Below, piece after piece: positions 34,724-43,317 of a DNA stretch of 64,000 nucleotides. Source of the DNA: Deltaproteobacteria bacterium (GTDB lineage Bacteria; Desulfobacterota; Desulfomonilia; UBA1062). The stretch's first letter is position 1; each line of letters opens with the position of its first letter. Under the pieces are notes generated by a model. That model made no database searches. It was not told the origin of the DNA and was given only the letters and a program-made list of their open reading frames with translations. Where the stretch lies: contig WFSG01000044.1 of NCBI GenBank assembly GCA_015486075.1, forward strand, positions 29,982 to 93,981, given 5' to 3'. A program made the position numbers and the translations under genes.

Positions 34724-34972
34724 CTACATCTCCTTGTTCTCCATCCTTAAGCTTCTAGTTAAGGTTTGCTTAAGCTTTTTAATCCTTTCCTTACTCAGGG
34801 TGTTGAAGGTTTCGCAACTCTTGGAGAGCCTTATGGTGAGTGAATAGGTGTGAAATATTACCCTACAATGTTTGCACTCTCTCAAGTGCGCCTGTATCTT
34901 CTCCATGGTATCTCTAGTCAGCACGCCATCGATGTAATCGTCGAACAGTTCTATGCACTGGCTACATCTCAC
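34724..34972 (-). CDS. Putative soluble zinc-finger anti-sigma factor
   Basis: About 82 residues from the GTG at 34972, chosen because GGAGG (34981-34985) lies eight bases upstream and the start then overlaps the sigma-factor stop; an ATG at 35002 without a ribosome site would overlap by 41 bases. CSQC near the N-terminus and HLRECKHC (His-x3-Cys-x2-Cys) form the zf-HC2/ZAS module typical of anti-sigma factors that bind ECF sigma region 2/4. There is no transmembrane helix, so it acts in the cytoplasm, perhaps as a redox- or zinc-responsive switch. Partner: the sigma factor gene immediately upstream. Confidence 0.85.
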   Translation of the reverse strand: MRCSQCIELFDDYIDGVLTRDTMEKIQAHLRECKHCRVIFHTYSLTIRLSKSCETFNTLSKERIKKLKQTLTRSLRMENKEM

Positions 34973-35585
34973 TTTGTTCACCTCCGGGCCTTGCTGTAGC
35001 ATACTTCTTAAAGTAATTGGAAAGGCTCTCCCTTAAGAGGAGCCTTGCCCTGTGAAGCCTTGACTTTACTGCAGGCAAACTCAACCCCAGGGTCTTTGCA
35101 ATATCCTCGTTTTTTAAACCCTCCACATCCTTCATTAAAACAACTATCCTCATGGGCTCAGGTAGTGAATCTATGGCATCTTTTAATATCTGCTTGCTTT
35201 CATCGGATAACAAAATGTCTTCTGGTAGGCTTGACCAGTCGTATATCTGGGAGGTATCTTTTTCCAGGTCTTTTACGCGGAGATCTTCTAGGTTTTTCTT
35301 AACCTTCCTTGAATCACGCATGTGGGCATAAGCTGCGTTCGTTGTGACCCTGTAAAGCCATGTGGAAAAGTATGCATTGTTGTTTAGGGTATGTATCTTG
35401 GACAGAACAGTAAGGAAGACATCCTGCATTATCTCCTCACTGGCCGTGGGATCCCTTGTCAGGTGATATGCCAGGTTGTAGACCTTGTTTGAATAACGTT
35501 CAACGATTGCCTCCATTGCTTGTGTGTCCCCCTGCTTAACCCTTTCCACCAGAGATGCGTCTGTGATGGTCTTGTCCTTACTCAT
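34962..35585 (-). CDS. ECF-type RNA polymerase sigma factor
   Basis: A 207-residue sigma-70 family factor of the extracytoplasmic function class. Region 2 spans ~12-95 (LVERVKQGDTQAMEAIVERY, EEIMQDVFLTVL, FSTWLYRVTTNAAY). A linker follows, then region 4 at ~135-195 (LPEPMRIVVLMKDVEGL, EDIAKTLGLSLPAVKSRLHR). Its ATG overlaps the gcvPB stop (ATGA), so it is transcribed with the glycine cleavage genes, an unusual location. The anti-sigma gene follows directly. Regulon unknown. Confidence 0.94.
   Translation of the reverse strand: MSKDKTITDASLVERVKQGDTQAMEAIVERYSNKVYNLAYHLTRDPTASEEIMQDVFLTVLSKIHTLNNNAYFSTWLYRVTTNAAYAHMRDSRKVKKNLEDLRVKDLEKDTSQIYDWSSLPEDILLSDESKQILKDAIDSLPEPMRIVVLMKDVEGLKNEDIAKTLGLSLPAVKSRLHRARLLLRESLSNYFKKYATARPGGEQSEM
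34981..34985 (-). promoter_or_regulatory. Ribosome binding site deciding the anti-sigma start
   Basis: On the minus strand GGAGG sits eight bases before GTG 34972, inside the 3' end of the sigma-factor gene. It supports the GTG start over ATG 35002. Confidence 0.7.
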
Positions 35586-37084
35586 TTAGATGGGGACTCT
35601 TCTGTATTGGATTCTCTTGTCTTCCAGCTAAGTATGAGGTTCCTAGCTGCCCACACCTCGTCAACCCTTGATACAGGGGTGGATGCTGGCATGCCTGAAA
35701 ATTGCCCCGGGTCTTTCTTGGAAAGCTCATCGATCTTCTTCATGGCATCTATGAAGCGATCTACCTCGGTTAAGGGTTCGGTCTCCGTGGGTTCTATCAT
35801 CATGGCACCTGTTACCACTAGAGGAAAGTATATCGTGGGTGGGTGAAACCCAAAGTCCATTAGGGCTTTTGCAATATCCAAGGTGGTGATGCCTTTCTCT
35901 TTCTGGTATCTGTCTGTCAGGACAAACTCGTGCAGGGTAGGTGTGTTATACGGCAGGTAATAACAGTCTTCCAGGGATTTTTTCATGTAGCTTGCTATGA
36001 GTACAGATGTCTCCGCAGCCTCCCTTATGCCTTCCTGCCCCAGGCTTATTATGTAACAAAGGGCCTTCATAAGCACTGAGAGGTTGCCTAGACCTGAATG
36101 TATACTCCCTATACTTTTTGGTGCATTACGTACTAGTCGTAGTCTTCCCTCATTGTTTCTCACTATCCAGGGTACAGGTAGATAAGGTTCCAGTTCATGC
36201 TTTACAAGTACCGGTCCACTTCCAGGGCCGCCCCCACCATGTGGTGATGCAAATGTTTTGTGTAGGTTAAGATGCATACAGTCCACGCCCATCTCCCCCG
36301 GCCTTGCGATTCCCATGATGGCATTCATGTTTGCGCCATCCATGTATAGATAAGACCCGTTTTTATGTAGAAGTTCAGATATCTTGCCGATTTCCTGTTC
36401 AAATATACCAAGGGTGTTAGGGTTGGTTATCATAAGTGCTGCCACATTCTCATTTATATATTTGCTAAGGGTAGATGCCTCCAGGTATCCCTTTTCACCA
36501 GATGGCACTTTTACTGCCCTGAATCCTGCTATTGTACAGGATGCAGGGTTTGTACCATGGGCAGTATCCGGTATAAGTACCTCAGGTCTGTGTTCTCCTC
36601 TTTCCAAGACGGCTTTCTTTATCACCATCATGCCCGTGAGTTCTCCATGAGCACCTGCCGCGGGCCAGAGGGTGCATGCATCCATAGCGCATATCTCTTT
36701 AAGATGGCTTGCAAGGTTTTCTAGCAATTGGAGTATGGGCTGCATGGCATCTGTATCACCCGGATGGATGTTTGATAGTTTTGTTGCAATCTTCTCGGAT
36801 ATCTTTGGATTGTATTTCATCGTGCATGATCCCAGTGGATACATGCCTTGATCTATGGCGTAATTCAACCTTGACAACCTGGTGTAATGCCTTACGGACT
36901 CAACCTCTGATATGTCAGGTAGGTCAGGTGGATCGTCATTGATCAGGGGCCCCTCTATGTCTCCAAGGCTGGTCTTGGGAAAGGGCATCGGTAATATGGC
37001 CTTATTCTTTCCCTGGCCTGACATGGAGTAGATAACAGGTTCCAATAGCTCGATGGAGCTTGTTAAATTATCTCTAATAGACAT
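35582..37084 (-). CDS. gcvPB: Glycine dehydrogenase (decarboxylating) subunit 2
   Basis: About 500 residues from the ATG at 37084, which has AAAGGGA upstream (a TTG six bases earlier is an alternative). PLP-bearing half of the two-subunit P-protein that decarboxylates glycine and loads the aminomethyl group on GcvH. The PLP lysine lies in HLNLHKTFASPHGGGGPGSG; LYPLGSCTMKYNP-like sequence (MYPLGSCTMKYNP) and DTAHGTNPASCTIAGF are family marks. Overlaps the gcvPA stop. The reaction may run in either direction, so glycine breakdown or synthesis (reductive glycine route) is possible. Confidence 0.97.
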   Translation of the reverse strand: MSIRDNLTSSIELLEPVIYSMSGQGKNKAILPMPFPKTSLGDIEGPLINDDPPDLPDISEVESVRHYTRLSRLNYAIDQGMYPLGSCTMKYNPKISEKIATKLSNIHPGDTDAMQPILQLLENLASHLKEICAMDACTLWPAAGAHGELTGMMVIKKAVLERGEHRPEVLIPDTAHGTNPASCTIAGFRAVKVPSGEKGYLEASTLSKYINENVAALMITNPNTLGIFEQEIGKISELLHKNGSYLYMDGANMNAIMGIARPGEMGVDCMHLNLHKTFASPHGGGGPGSGPVLVKHELEPYLPVPWIVRNNEGRLRLVRNAPKSIGSIHSGLGNLSVLMKALCYIISLGQEGIREAAETSVLIASYMKKSLEDCYYLPYNTPTLHEFVLTDRYQKEKGITTLDIAKALMDFGFHPPTIYFPLVVTGAMMIEPTETEPLTEVDRFIDAMKKIDELSKKDPGQFSGMPASTPVSRVDEVWAARNLILSWKTRESNTEESPSK

Positions 37085-38364
37085 TTGCAATCCCTTTCAG
37101 AATTTAGCTCGGTTACTGTTATCAAATGACCGTCTGTTATCTCTGGGTAAAAGTCGTCTATCCTTATTCCCGGAACAATACCTTCCTCCTTTGCCTTCTC
37201 AAGGGAGCCCTCACCTATTCTCAACACAAACTCGTTGAATACTGGACCCGTAAACACGCTTTCTATACCCTTGTTTTTTAGGAGAGACATTAAATAACGA
37301 GTACCATAGGCGCATTGTTCAGCGATGGCCCTTAGCCCGAGCGGACCAACAGAGCTCAAGTATGCTGCTGCCCTTAGAACGCAAAGGCCTTGATTTGAAC
37401 AGATGTTTGACGTTGCCTTCTCCCTTCTTATATGTTGTTCCCTTGTTGCCAGTGTAAGGCAAAAGGCCTGCCTGCCATCTTTATCCCTTGTAAGACCGGC
37501 AAGCCTTCCGGGCATGCGTCTTACGTATTCATTCCTCGTGCAAAAGAACCCTAGGAGAGGACCACCCGCAGTCGGTGGATTGCCAAACGACTGTGCCTCG
37601 CCTACAACTACGTCAGGTCCATAATCGCCGGGAGGTCTCATAATGCCTAGGGAGACTGCCTCTGTTACAACAACGCCCCAGAATGCCACGTCCTTCATCA
37701 TAGAGGCAACCTCGTCCATGGGCTCAATTATCCCAAAGAAATTTGGGTTTTGTATGAAGAAGGCACTCCTTCTCGTAAGTGCATTCCTAAGGGCATCCAG
37801 ATCAATCCGGCCAGAGATTGCATCAAATGGAATCTCTTCTATCTCTACATCGCCCATTGCTCTCAGGTAAGTCCTTGTCACCGACCTATATGAAGGGTTT
37901 ATGGCCTTGCTAAGTAGTATCTTGTCAACATCTTTCGTTCTTATTGCCATCAGGCATGCCTCGGCAAGGGCAGTCGCACCGTCATACATGGATGCGTTCG
38001 AGACGTCCATATGCGTGAGCCTTGTCATCATACTCTGGTATTCAAATATAACCTGCAACGTACCCTGGCTGAGCTCTGGCTGGTAGGGGGTATAGGACGT
38101 GTAGAACTCCTGCCTTGCTGCAATGGCCTCCACCATTGCCGGTATATGATGCCTGTATATACCTCCACCTGCGAATACAACGCTAGACGGCTCAACAGAA
38201 AACATAGATTCAATGGTCTGCTCATCATATGGACCGGGCACGTGGAGGCCTTTTTCTAAAAGGAATTCCCTGGGGATGGTCTCGAACAGCTCCATGGTAT
38301 CATGGATGCCTAGCGTATCAAGGAGCTTTTTTTTCTCCTCCTGGTTTAGAGACACAAAGGACAT
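37063..38364 (-). CDS. gcvPA: Glycine dehydrogenase (decarboxylating) subunit 1
   Basis: A 433-residue partner of GcvPB, forming the P-protein of the glycine cleavage system in the split form common in anaerobes, archaea and Gram-positive bacteria. Family motifs: FAGGGIYRHHIPAMVEAIAA, SYTPYQPELSQGTLQ, MYDGATALAEA and SNICSNQGLCVLRAA. Starts one base after the gcvH stop and overlaps gcvPB by about 20 bases. Full-length. Confidence 0.97.
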   Translation of the reverse strand: MSFVSLNQEEKKKLLDTLGIHDTMELFETIPREFLLEKGLHVPGPYDEQTIESMFSVEPSSVVFAGGGIYRHHIPAMVEAIAARQEFYTSYTPYQPELSQGTLQVIFEYQSMMTRLTHMDVSNASMYDGATALAEACLMAIRTKDVDKILLSKAINPSYRSVTRTYLRAMGDVEIEEIPFDAISGRIDLDALRNALTRRSAFFIQNPNFFGIIEPMDEVASMMKDVAFWGVVVTEAVSLGIMRPPGDYGPDVVVGEAQSFGNPPTAGGPLLGFFCTRNEYVRRMPGRLAGLTRDKDGRQAFCLTLATREQHIRREKATSNICSNQGLCVLRAAAYLSSVGPLGLRAIAEQCAYGTRYLMSLLKNKGIESVFTGPVFNEFVLRIGEGSLEKAKEEGIVPGIRIDDFYPEITDGHLITVTELNSERDCKCLLEII

Positions 38365-38754
38365 TTACTTTGCCTCTTTTTCCACATATGACCTGTATTC
38401 TTCTGAATCCATGAGCTTGTCCAGTTCAGCAGGATCATTCATCTCTATTACAATCATCCATCCATCACCGTAAGGATCCTTGTTTATTATCTCTGGTGCA
38501 TCTACCACAGACTCGTTGATTTCCACTATGGTACCACTTGCCGGTGCATACAGCTCCGAGACCGCCTTTACTGATTCAACGGTTCCAAAGACAGCACCCT
38601 GCTTGATGGTACTGCCCTTTTCATTAAATTCAATGTAGACTATGTCACCGAGTTCATCCTGAGCATAGTCGGTTATACCTGCTATAAGCCTATTGCCCTT
38701 TGCTTTACCCCACTCGTGGTCCTTTGTGTACTTGAGATCTTCAGGAAATTTCAT
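38365..38754 (-). CDS. gcvH: Glycine cleavage system H protein
   Basis: A 129-residue lipoyl carrier that shuttles the aminomethyl group among P, T and L proteins. Lipoylation site Lys63 in GTVESVKAVSELYAP, preceded by YAQDELGDIVYIE. Length is standard. Lies between gcvT (18 bases upstream) and gcvPA. The L protein (lipoamide dehydrogenase) and lipoylation enzymes are not in the window. Confidence 0.97.
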   Translation of the reverse strand: MKFPEDLKYTKDHEWGKAKGNRLIAGITDYAQDELGDIVYIEFNEKGSTIKQGAVFGTVESVKAVSELYAPASGTIVEINESVVDAPEIINKDPYGDGWMIVIEMNDPAELDKLMDSEEYRSYVEKEAK

Positions 38755-38772
38755 TTTCCACCTCGCTTGGTA

Positions 38773-39858
38773 TCATTTATGTATTTGCCCCCTCACAAAG
38801 GGAGGTTTTTTTACTATTGCCCTGGTTGGCTTGGATCTTATCATCACCAAGATCTTGTCATTGTACTCGATTCCAGCATCCAGATAGGCAAGGGCAATAC
38901 CCCTATTGAGAACGGGTGATATGCTTCCAGACGTTATCCTACCAATCTCCTTGCCTTCTTTCATGCAAGAATAGCCCTGCCGGGGTATGCCCCTGTCCTC
39001 AAGTACAATGCCCATCAGCTTTCTAGATAGTCCATGCTTTCTTTGTTTTGTAAGTGCGTCTTTTCCAATAAACCTGTGGGTGTCCATGTCCACTGCAAAG
39101 CCTAGTCCTGCTTCCAGGGGTGTTGTGCCTTCGTCTATGTCGTTTCCATGTAGCGGATAACCCATCTCAAGTCTCAAGGTATCCCTTGCACCCAGACCGC
39201 ATGGGATTGCACCTGAGTCGACAAGCCTGTTCCAGAGTATCTTGCACTTTTCTTTGTCCATGAATATCTCTACCCCGTCAGCCCCAGTGTAGCCTGTCCT
39301 TGATACGAGAAGCCCTGTTTCTCCCCCCAGATCTGCCGTGTGAGTTGTAAACCTGTAGTATGCAATGGATTTGAGATCAAAACCAATGCATTTCTCCAAA
39401 TGACGAGCAGCATCAGGGCCCTGAACCGCCAGCATGCCAGTCTCAGGGCTCTTATTCTCCAACAACCCGTCTGAGCCCGGGATGGAAGATAACCACTCAA
39501 AGTCCCTCGTGGTGTTAGATGCATTTACACACAGCATGTAATTATATCCAGGCTCAAGGCAATATACGGTTAGGTCGTCTATGATACCACCACTGTTGTT
39601 TAGCATGAAGCTATACTTAACCTGGTATCTCTCCATGTGGGATACCTTTATTGTAAGTGCTGTTTCCAAGAAATCCTGTGCCCCAGTACCCTTAACGTAG
39701 ATCTCACCCATGTGGCTTATATCAAAAAGGCCACATGATGTCCTGGTGGCCATGTGCTCCCTAGTTATACTGGTATACCAGACTGGCATCTCCCAGCCAT
39801 GGAAATCTACCATCCTTGCACCTAGCTTTACGTGTTCTTCGAAAAGTGAGGTTCTCAT
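38773..39858 (-). CDS. gcvT: Aminomethyltransferase (glycine cleavage T protein)
   Basis: A 361-residue folate enzyme releasing ammonia from the lipoyl-bound aminomethyl group and forming 5,10-methylene-tetrahydrofolate. Seen: MVDFHGWEMPVWY, FDISHMGEIYVKG, GYTGADGVEIFM, LGARDTLRLEMGYPLHGND and the C-terminal beta-barrel GRITSGSISPVL. Its start shares a base with the metF stop (TGATG). The product feeds MetF and FolD, encoded just upstream, so the operon is a C1 hub. Confidence 0.97.
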   Translation of the reverse strand: MRTSLFEEHVKLGARMVDFHGWEMPVWYTSITREHMATRTSCGLFDISHMGEIYVKGTGAQDFLETALTIKVSHMERYQVKYSFMLNNSGGIIDDLTVYCLEPGYNYMLCVNASNTTRDFEWLSSIPGSDGLLENKSPETGMLAVQGPDAARHLEKCIGFDLKSIAYYRFTTHTADLGGETGLLVSRTGYTGADGVEIFMDKEKCKILWNRLVDSGAIPCGLGARDTLRLEMGYPLHGNDIDEGTTPLEAGLGFAVDMDTHRFIGKDALTKQRKHGLSRKLMGIVLEDRGIPRQGYSCMKEGKEIGRITSGSISPVLNRGIALAYLDAGIEYNDKILVMIRSKPTRAIVKKPPFVRGQIHK

Positions 39859-40700
39859 TAAACCATCTCCAATATCCCGGGTATCATCTCTTCCATGCCC
39901 ATAGCCATTATATGGACACCGTCAGAGACACCCTTGAGTTCCCTTATAATATTTGCAGCTATCTCCATGCCTTTCATGAGGGGGTCCTTGGAATTCTCTA
40001 TTTCTTCAATGAGATTCCCCGGTACCGTGACACCAGGCACATTCTTGTTTATGAAATGGGCCATTCGTGATGACTTTAGCAGGAGAATTCCGGCCAGGAT
40101 CTTTACACCCCTGTTGGCCACCTTGTCCATGAATTTTTTGAAACCTTCGATATCGTATACTGCTTGCGTCTGGAAAAACTTTGCACCTGCTGATATCTTC
40201 TTGTCAAACCTCAGTAGATTGAGTTCCTCTGGTATTGAGAACGGGTTTACTACGGCACCAGTGATAAATTCTGTTCTACCCTTTAATTGTGTGCCTGAGG
40301 AGCTCAGACCTTTGTTCAGGCCGGATATCATGGATATAAGCTGTATGGAATCTAGATCAAATACCTGCTTGGCCTCTTTATGGTCACCAGCAGAGATGTC
40401 ATCGCCCGTTATCGCTAGCACATGTCTTATTCCAAGTGCGTGGGCACCAAGGAGATCGGCCTGTATGGCAAGGCGATTCCTGTCCCTGCAGGTCATCTGG
40501 AGGACAGGAGTTATTCCCTCTCTCTCGAGGATCACACATCCTGCAACGGATGACAGTCTCAAGGTTGCCCTCTGGTTGTCAGTCACGTTCAGTGCATGTA
40601 CCTCTTGCTTTAGCAAACGTGCCTTTTCTATAAACCTTGATATGTCCGGTCCCTTTGGTGGCTGCAGCTCTGCAGTTATAATAAAGTTTTTACCTAACAT
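39858..40700 (-). CDS. metF: Methylenetetrahydrofolate reductase catalytic subunit
   Basis: A 280-residue TIM-barrel flavoprotein that reduces methylene- to methyl-tetrahydrofolate. Family elements: FIITAELQPPKGPDI, HALNVTDNQRA, LQMTCRDRNRLAIQADLLGA and HVLAITGDD, with AKFFQTQAVYD. It lacks the C-terminal regulatory domain and is paired with MetV, whose gene overlaps its start by 11 bases. The MetV-MetF arrangement is the type described in acetogens, where it works in the methyl branch of the Wood-Ljungdahl pathway, with a ferredoxin- or Hdr-linked electron supply. Confidence 0.93.
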   Translation of the reverse strand: MLGKNFIITAELQPPKGPDISRFIEKARLLKQEVHALNVTDNQRATLRLSSVAGCVILEREGITPVLQMTCRDRNRLAIQADLLGAHALGIRHVLAITGDDISAGDHKEAKQVFDLDSIQLISMISGLNKGLSSSGTQLKGRTEFITGAVVNPFSIPEELNLLRFDKKISAGAKFFQTQAVYDIEGFKKFMDKVANRGVKILAGILLLKSSRMAHFINKNVPGVTVPGNLIEEIENSKDPLMKGMEIAANIIRELKGVSDGVHIMAMGMEEMIPGILEMV

Positions 40701-41355
40701 TTCTCGTTTTTCTTATATCCCTTTTAGATGGATGCCTTGACCTGGAGAAGTCCTTGGGAGGCACTATCTTTTTCAGGTTTTCTATCCGGCCTGTTTCCTT
40801 GAGTCTCTCGTAAATCTCGATCCATGCGCACTTCCTGGTTCTGTCCACCTCGCACATGCCGTTGTTGTCAACCCCCCCGCATGGCCCGTTGAGTAAGCCC
40901 TTTGGGCACCTCGTAACCGGGCAAACACCTCCAGTAGTGGCGAGAACACACTGGCCACACATGCTGCAGTACTCCTCGAACTGGCCAAATCTTAAGGTAT
41001 CACCTAGAAATAGACTGTTGAGAGCAGGGATTGCTGGGATATCCAGGACGAGTGCAGTTGCCTGTACACCGGCCCCGCATGACATTACAAGAACGGCATC
41101 GCTTGCTTCGATCTCTTTGGCATGTTCTCTGTACGCTCTTTTCGTTAACAACACGTGGCATGCCTCTTCAATTACAGTGGAGCCTGTTACCTTGAAACCA
41201 TTATCCCTGAGTACTTCGGCCATTTGTTTTACTTCTTCCTCGCCGCCTGTTCTACAGGCAGCGGCACATTCCCCACAACCTGTTATAAAGATGTTGGTGA
41301 AGGGCCTGAGACTCTCTAGGATTTCTGGAATGTCCTTTTGCTCGGTTATGATCAT
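40690..41355 (-). CDS. metV: MetV-like cysteine-rich partner of methylenetetrahydrofolate reductase
   Basis: A 221-residue protein of the methylene-THF reductase C-terminal (MetV) family. It is rich in cysteines suited to a zinc or iron-sulfur site: FITGCGECAAACRTGG, EEYCSMCGQCVL, GGVCPVTRCPKGLLNGPCGG and RTRKCAWIEIYERL. The last two blocks are family signatures. In acetogenic complexes MetV binds MetF and shuttles electrons to it. ATGA overlap with folD and 11-base overlap with metF show translational coupling. Confidence 0.9.
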   Translation of the reverse strand: MIITEQKDIPEILESLRPFTNIFITGCGECAAACRTGGEEEVKQMAEVLRDNGFKVTGSTVIEEACHVLLTKRAYREHAKEIEASDAVLVMSCGAGVQATALVLDIPAIPALNSLFLGDTLRFGQFEEYCSMCGQCVLATTGGVCPVTRCPKGLLNGPCGGVDNNGMCEVDRTRKCAWIEIYERLKETGRIENLKKIVPPKDFSRSRHPSKRDIRKTRNVR

Positions 41356-42203
41356 GCAACATGTCCCTTTGCAAGCATTATGGTATTCATGAGCAACATG
41401 ACTATTGTCATTGGTCCAACACCACCTGGTACCGGTGTGATAAGGCTTGCCCGGTCCTTGGCAGTCTCAAAATCCACATCCCCGCTAAGCCTTCCATCCT
41501 TATCTCTTGTAATACCAACATCGATAACCACTGCCCCCGGCTTTATCCAGCTTCCCTTCACCATGTGAGGCCTACCGGCTGCCGAGACTAGTATGTCTGC
41601 ATTCCTTACCTTTTCCTCGAGATTTTTGGTATGGCTATGGCACACAGTAACCGTTGCATGGGCTAGTGTAAGGAGCGTTGCTATGGGTTTACCCACTATG
41701 TTGCTTCTCCCTATGACAACTGTATCTTTACCGTCAGGGTCTACGCCATAGGCCTCTAGCATGTACATTATACCCCTGGGCGTACAAGGTATAACAGTAG
41801 GCAGGCCCATGAGTAGCCTTCCGAGGTTATAAGGGTGAAACCCGTCAACATCCTTTGTAGGTTCTATACTCATAAGGACCTGGTCAGTCTTAATGTGATG
41901 TGGTAGGGGAAGTTGTACCAGTATTCCGTCAACATCTTGCCTTAGATTTAGCTCTTTCACTAGGCTAGTTAGTTCCGTCAAGCTTGTCTCGGTTGGCAAC
42001 CTGTGATCGAACGATATTATACCCGCGTTCTTACACGCCCTTTCCTTGTTCCTTACATATACGCTGGAAGCAGGATCTTCTCCCACAAGTATTACTGCAA
42101 GACCAGGGGGCCTTCCATAATCTTTAGTAAATGCAGAAACCTCTTTATTTATCTTATCCCTTAGCCTTTCTGACATAACCTTTCCGTCAATAATCTTTCC
42201 CAA
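41352..42203 (-). CDS. folD: Bifunctional methylene-THF dehydrogenase / methenyl-THF cyclohydrolase
   Basis: About 283 residues, starting at TTG 42203 (then GKIIDGKVMSERLR). A perfect AGGAGG lies five bases upstream, while the ATG at 42248 has no such site and would overlap the previous gene. Signatures: YVRNKERACKNAGI (with the catalytic Lys), QLPLPHHI, DVDGFHPYNLGRL and GRSNIVGKPIATLL with PVPGGVGPMTIVML at the end. Interconverts 10-formyl-, methenyl- and methylene-tetrahydrofolate with NAD(P). Leads the C1/glycine operon. Formate-THF ligase is not in the window. Confidence 0.96.
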   Translation of the reverse strand: MGKIIDGKVMSERLRDKINKEVSAFTKDYGRPPGLAVILVGEDPASSVYVRNKERACKNAGIISFDHRLPTETSLTELTSLVKELNLRQDVDGILVQLPLPHHIKTDQVLMSIEPTKDVDGFHPYNLGRLLMGLPTVIPCTPRGIMYMLEAYGVDPDGKDTVVIGRSNIVGKPIATLLTLAHATVTVCHSHTKNLEEKVRNADILVSAAGRPHMVKGSWIKPGAVVIDVGITRDKDGRLSGDVDFETAKDRASLITPVPGGVGPMTIVMLLMNTIMLAKGHVA

Positions 42204-42209
42204 ATTGAG

Positions 42210-42215
42210 CCTCCT
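42210..42215 (-). promoter_or_regulatory. Ribosome binding site deciding the folD TTG start
   Basis: AGGAGG on the minus strand, six bases before TTG 42203. It supports an uncommon TTG start and removes an apparent overlap with the gene upstream. Confidence 0.75.
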
Positions 42216-42229
42216 GTATCGATGTAAGA

Positions 42230-43291
42230 CTAGCTCTTGTATACCCACTTAGCGCGTATAGGTCTGGACGTTATGGAGTCGGGCAGAGGTAGGACCAGTT
42301 CAATATCAACTGCCAGCCAGTTATAATCCGGGTTTACTATCCTTAATTTACCGTCCATAGGTGGCACACCCCACTCTGTGTGCCTGTACATCACGAAGAA
42401 TAATACCGCATAGTGTTCTTCTGTCTCACCGAGTACATATCCCTGGCGAAAGGCCTTCATGTTAATGCCGTTTGATTTGGCGAGTTCCTCTGCATAGGTC
42501 TTGTCCAGCTGAATTATTGCATACCTTCCCACACCTCTCTCCGAGTACCTAGTAAACGTCCTGCTCTCTGAGCTTGAGACATAGACCGTTGAGAGCCCGG
42601 GCACGCTTTTCAGATACTGGGCTGCAACCAGCGCAGCAGTCCTTCTTCCACCCACGGATTGATGATGCCATCCATAATACTCAAAGAGCTTTTGCTGTAA
42701 AGCATCTGCATATCTCTCGCCTTTCTCATACAGGTTTTTTGATATGTACCTCAGTTCCTTTGCCAGGTCTTCTGCAGCCTCAGCAGTTGGCCAGTCTATC
42801 TTAACATGAAAATGAGTTAGCGAGTATCTGTTGCGCTTTTTGTACCTTGTATCTCTCTGTATAAGGAGTGCATAGTCCACATCCAGCAGTTCTTCGAGTA
42901 GGTCAAAGAAGGGCTCTTTCTCGAAGAAATGTACACCCGAGTAAATCGATTTTTGTAGGTTAAAACCGGGTATCAGTGATATGTTATCTTTTCTTACCTT
43001 GTTTGAATTACTGAACCTGATATATTTCTGGTGCTCCTCGGAGAGTGCCTCTTCTAAGAATATTATGAGAAATGGTCTTGTATCTAGGTATTCCCTGGAC
43101 AATTCCCTTTTCTTTGGTCTCATTTCCCCGGGTTCTGCAAAGGGATAAGGAACGCCCCTGGCTTCGCATGACCTGTAGGGGGCAACAAGTGCTATGTCAA
43201 GTAGCCTGCGTTCGAGCTCATCTCTCAAGAAAACATAGACCGAACGCCTGATCTTCTCTATGTGACTAACTTCAAACCGCGAGATATACAT
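42230..43291 (-). CDS. Protein of unknown function (353 aa)
   Basis: A 353-residue soluble protein I do not recognise. No signal peptide, membrane segment or Cys-rich motif is apparent; it is rich in charged and aromatic residues. Visible blocks: VYVFLRDELERRLLDIALVAPYR, FLIIFLEEALSEE, FFEKEPFFDLLEELLDVDYAL, THFHVKIDWPTAEAAEDLAKEL, YGWHHQSVGGRRTAALVAAQ and RYAIIQLDKTYAEELAKSNG. FYVMYRHTEWG-like sequence (FFVMYRHTEW) near the end is aromatic. It is 26 bases before folD and follows rnpB on the same strand. Context (C1 operon downstream, RNase P RNA upstream) does not reveal a role. Confidence 0.75.
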   Translation of the reverse strand: MYISRFEVSHIEKIRRSVYVFLRDELERRLLDIALVAPYRSCEARGVPYPFAEPGEMRPKKRELSREYLDTRPFLIIFLEEALSEEHQKYIRFSNSNKVRKDNISLIPGFNLQKSIYSGVHFFEKEPFFDLLEELLDVDYALLIQRDTRYKKRNRYSLTHFHVKIDWPTAEAAEDLAKELRYISKNLYEKGERYADALQQKLFEYYGWHHQSVGGRRTAALVAAQYLKSVPGLSTVYVSSSESRTFTRYSERGVGRYAIIQLDKTYAEELAKSNGINMKAFRQGYVLGETEEHYAVLFFVMYRHTEWGVPPMDGKLRIVNPDYNWLAVDIELVLPLPDSITSRPIRAKWVYKS

Positions 43292-43317
43292 AAAAATATC
43301 ATCCTCAATCAGTTATG

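Noticed and set aside
42204..42248. ATG start of folD at 42248
   Set aside because: It would overlap the upstream gene and lacks a ribosome site, while TTG 42203 has AGGAGG five bases upstream and gives the family-typical N-terminus.
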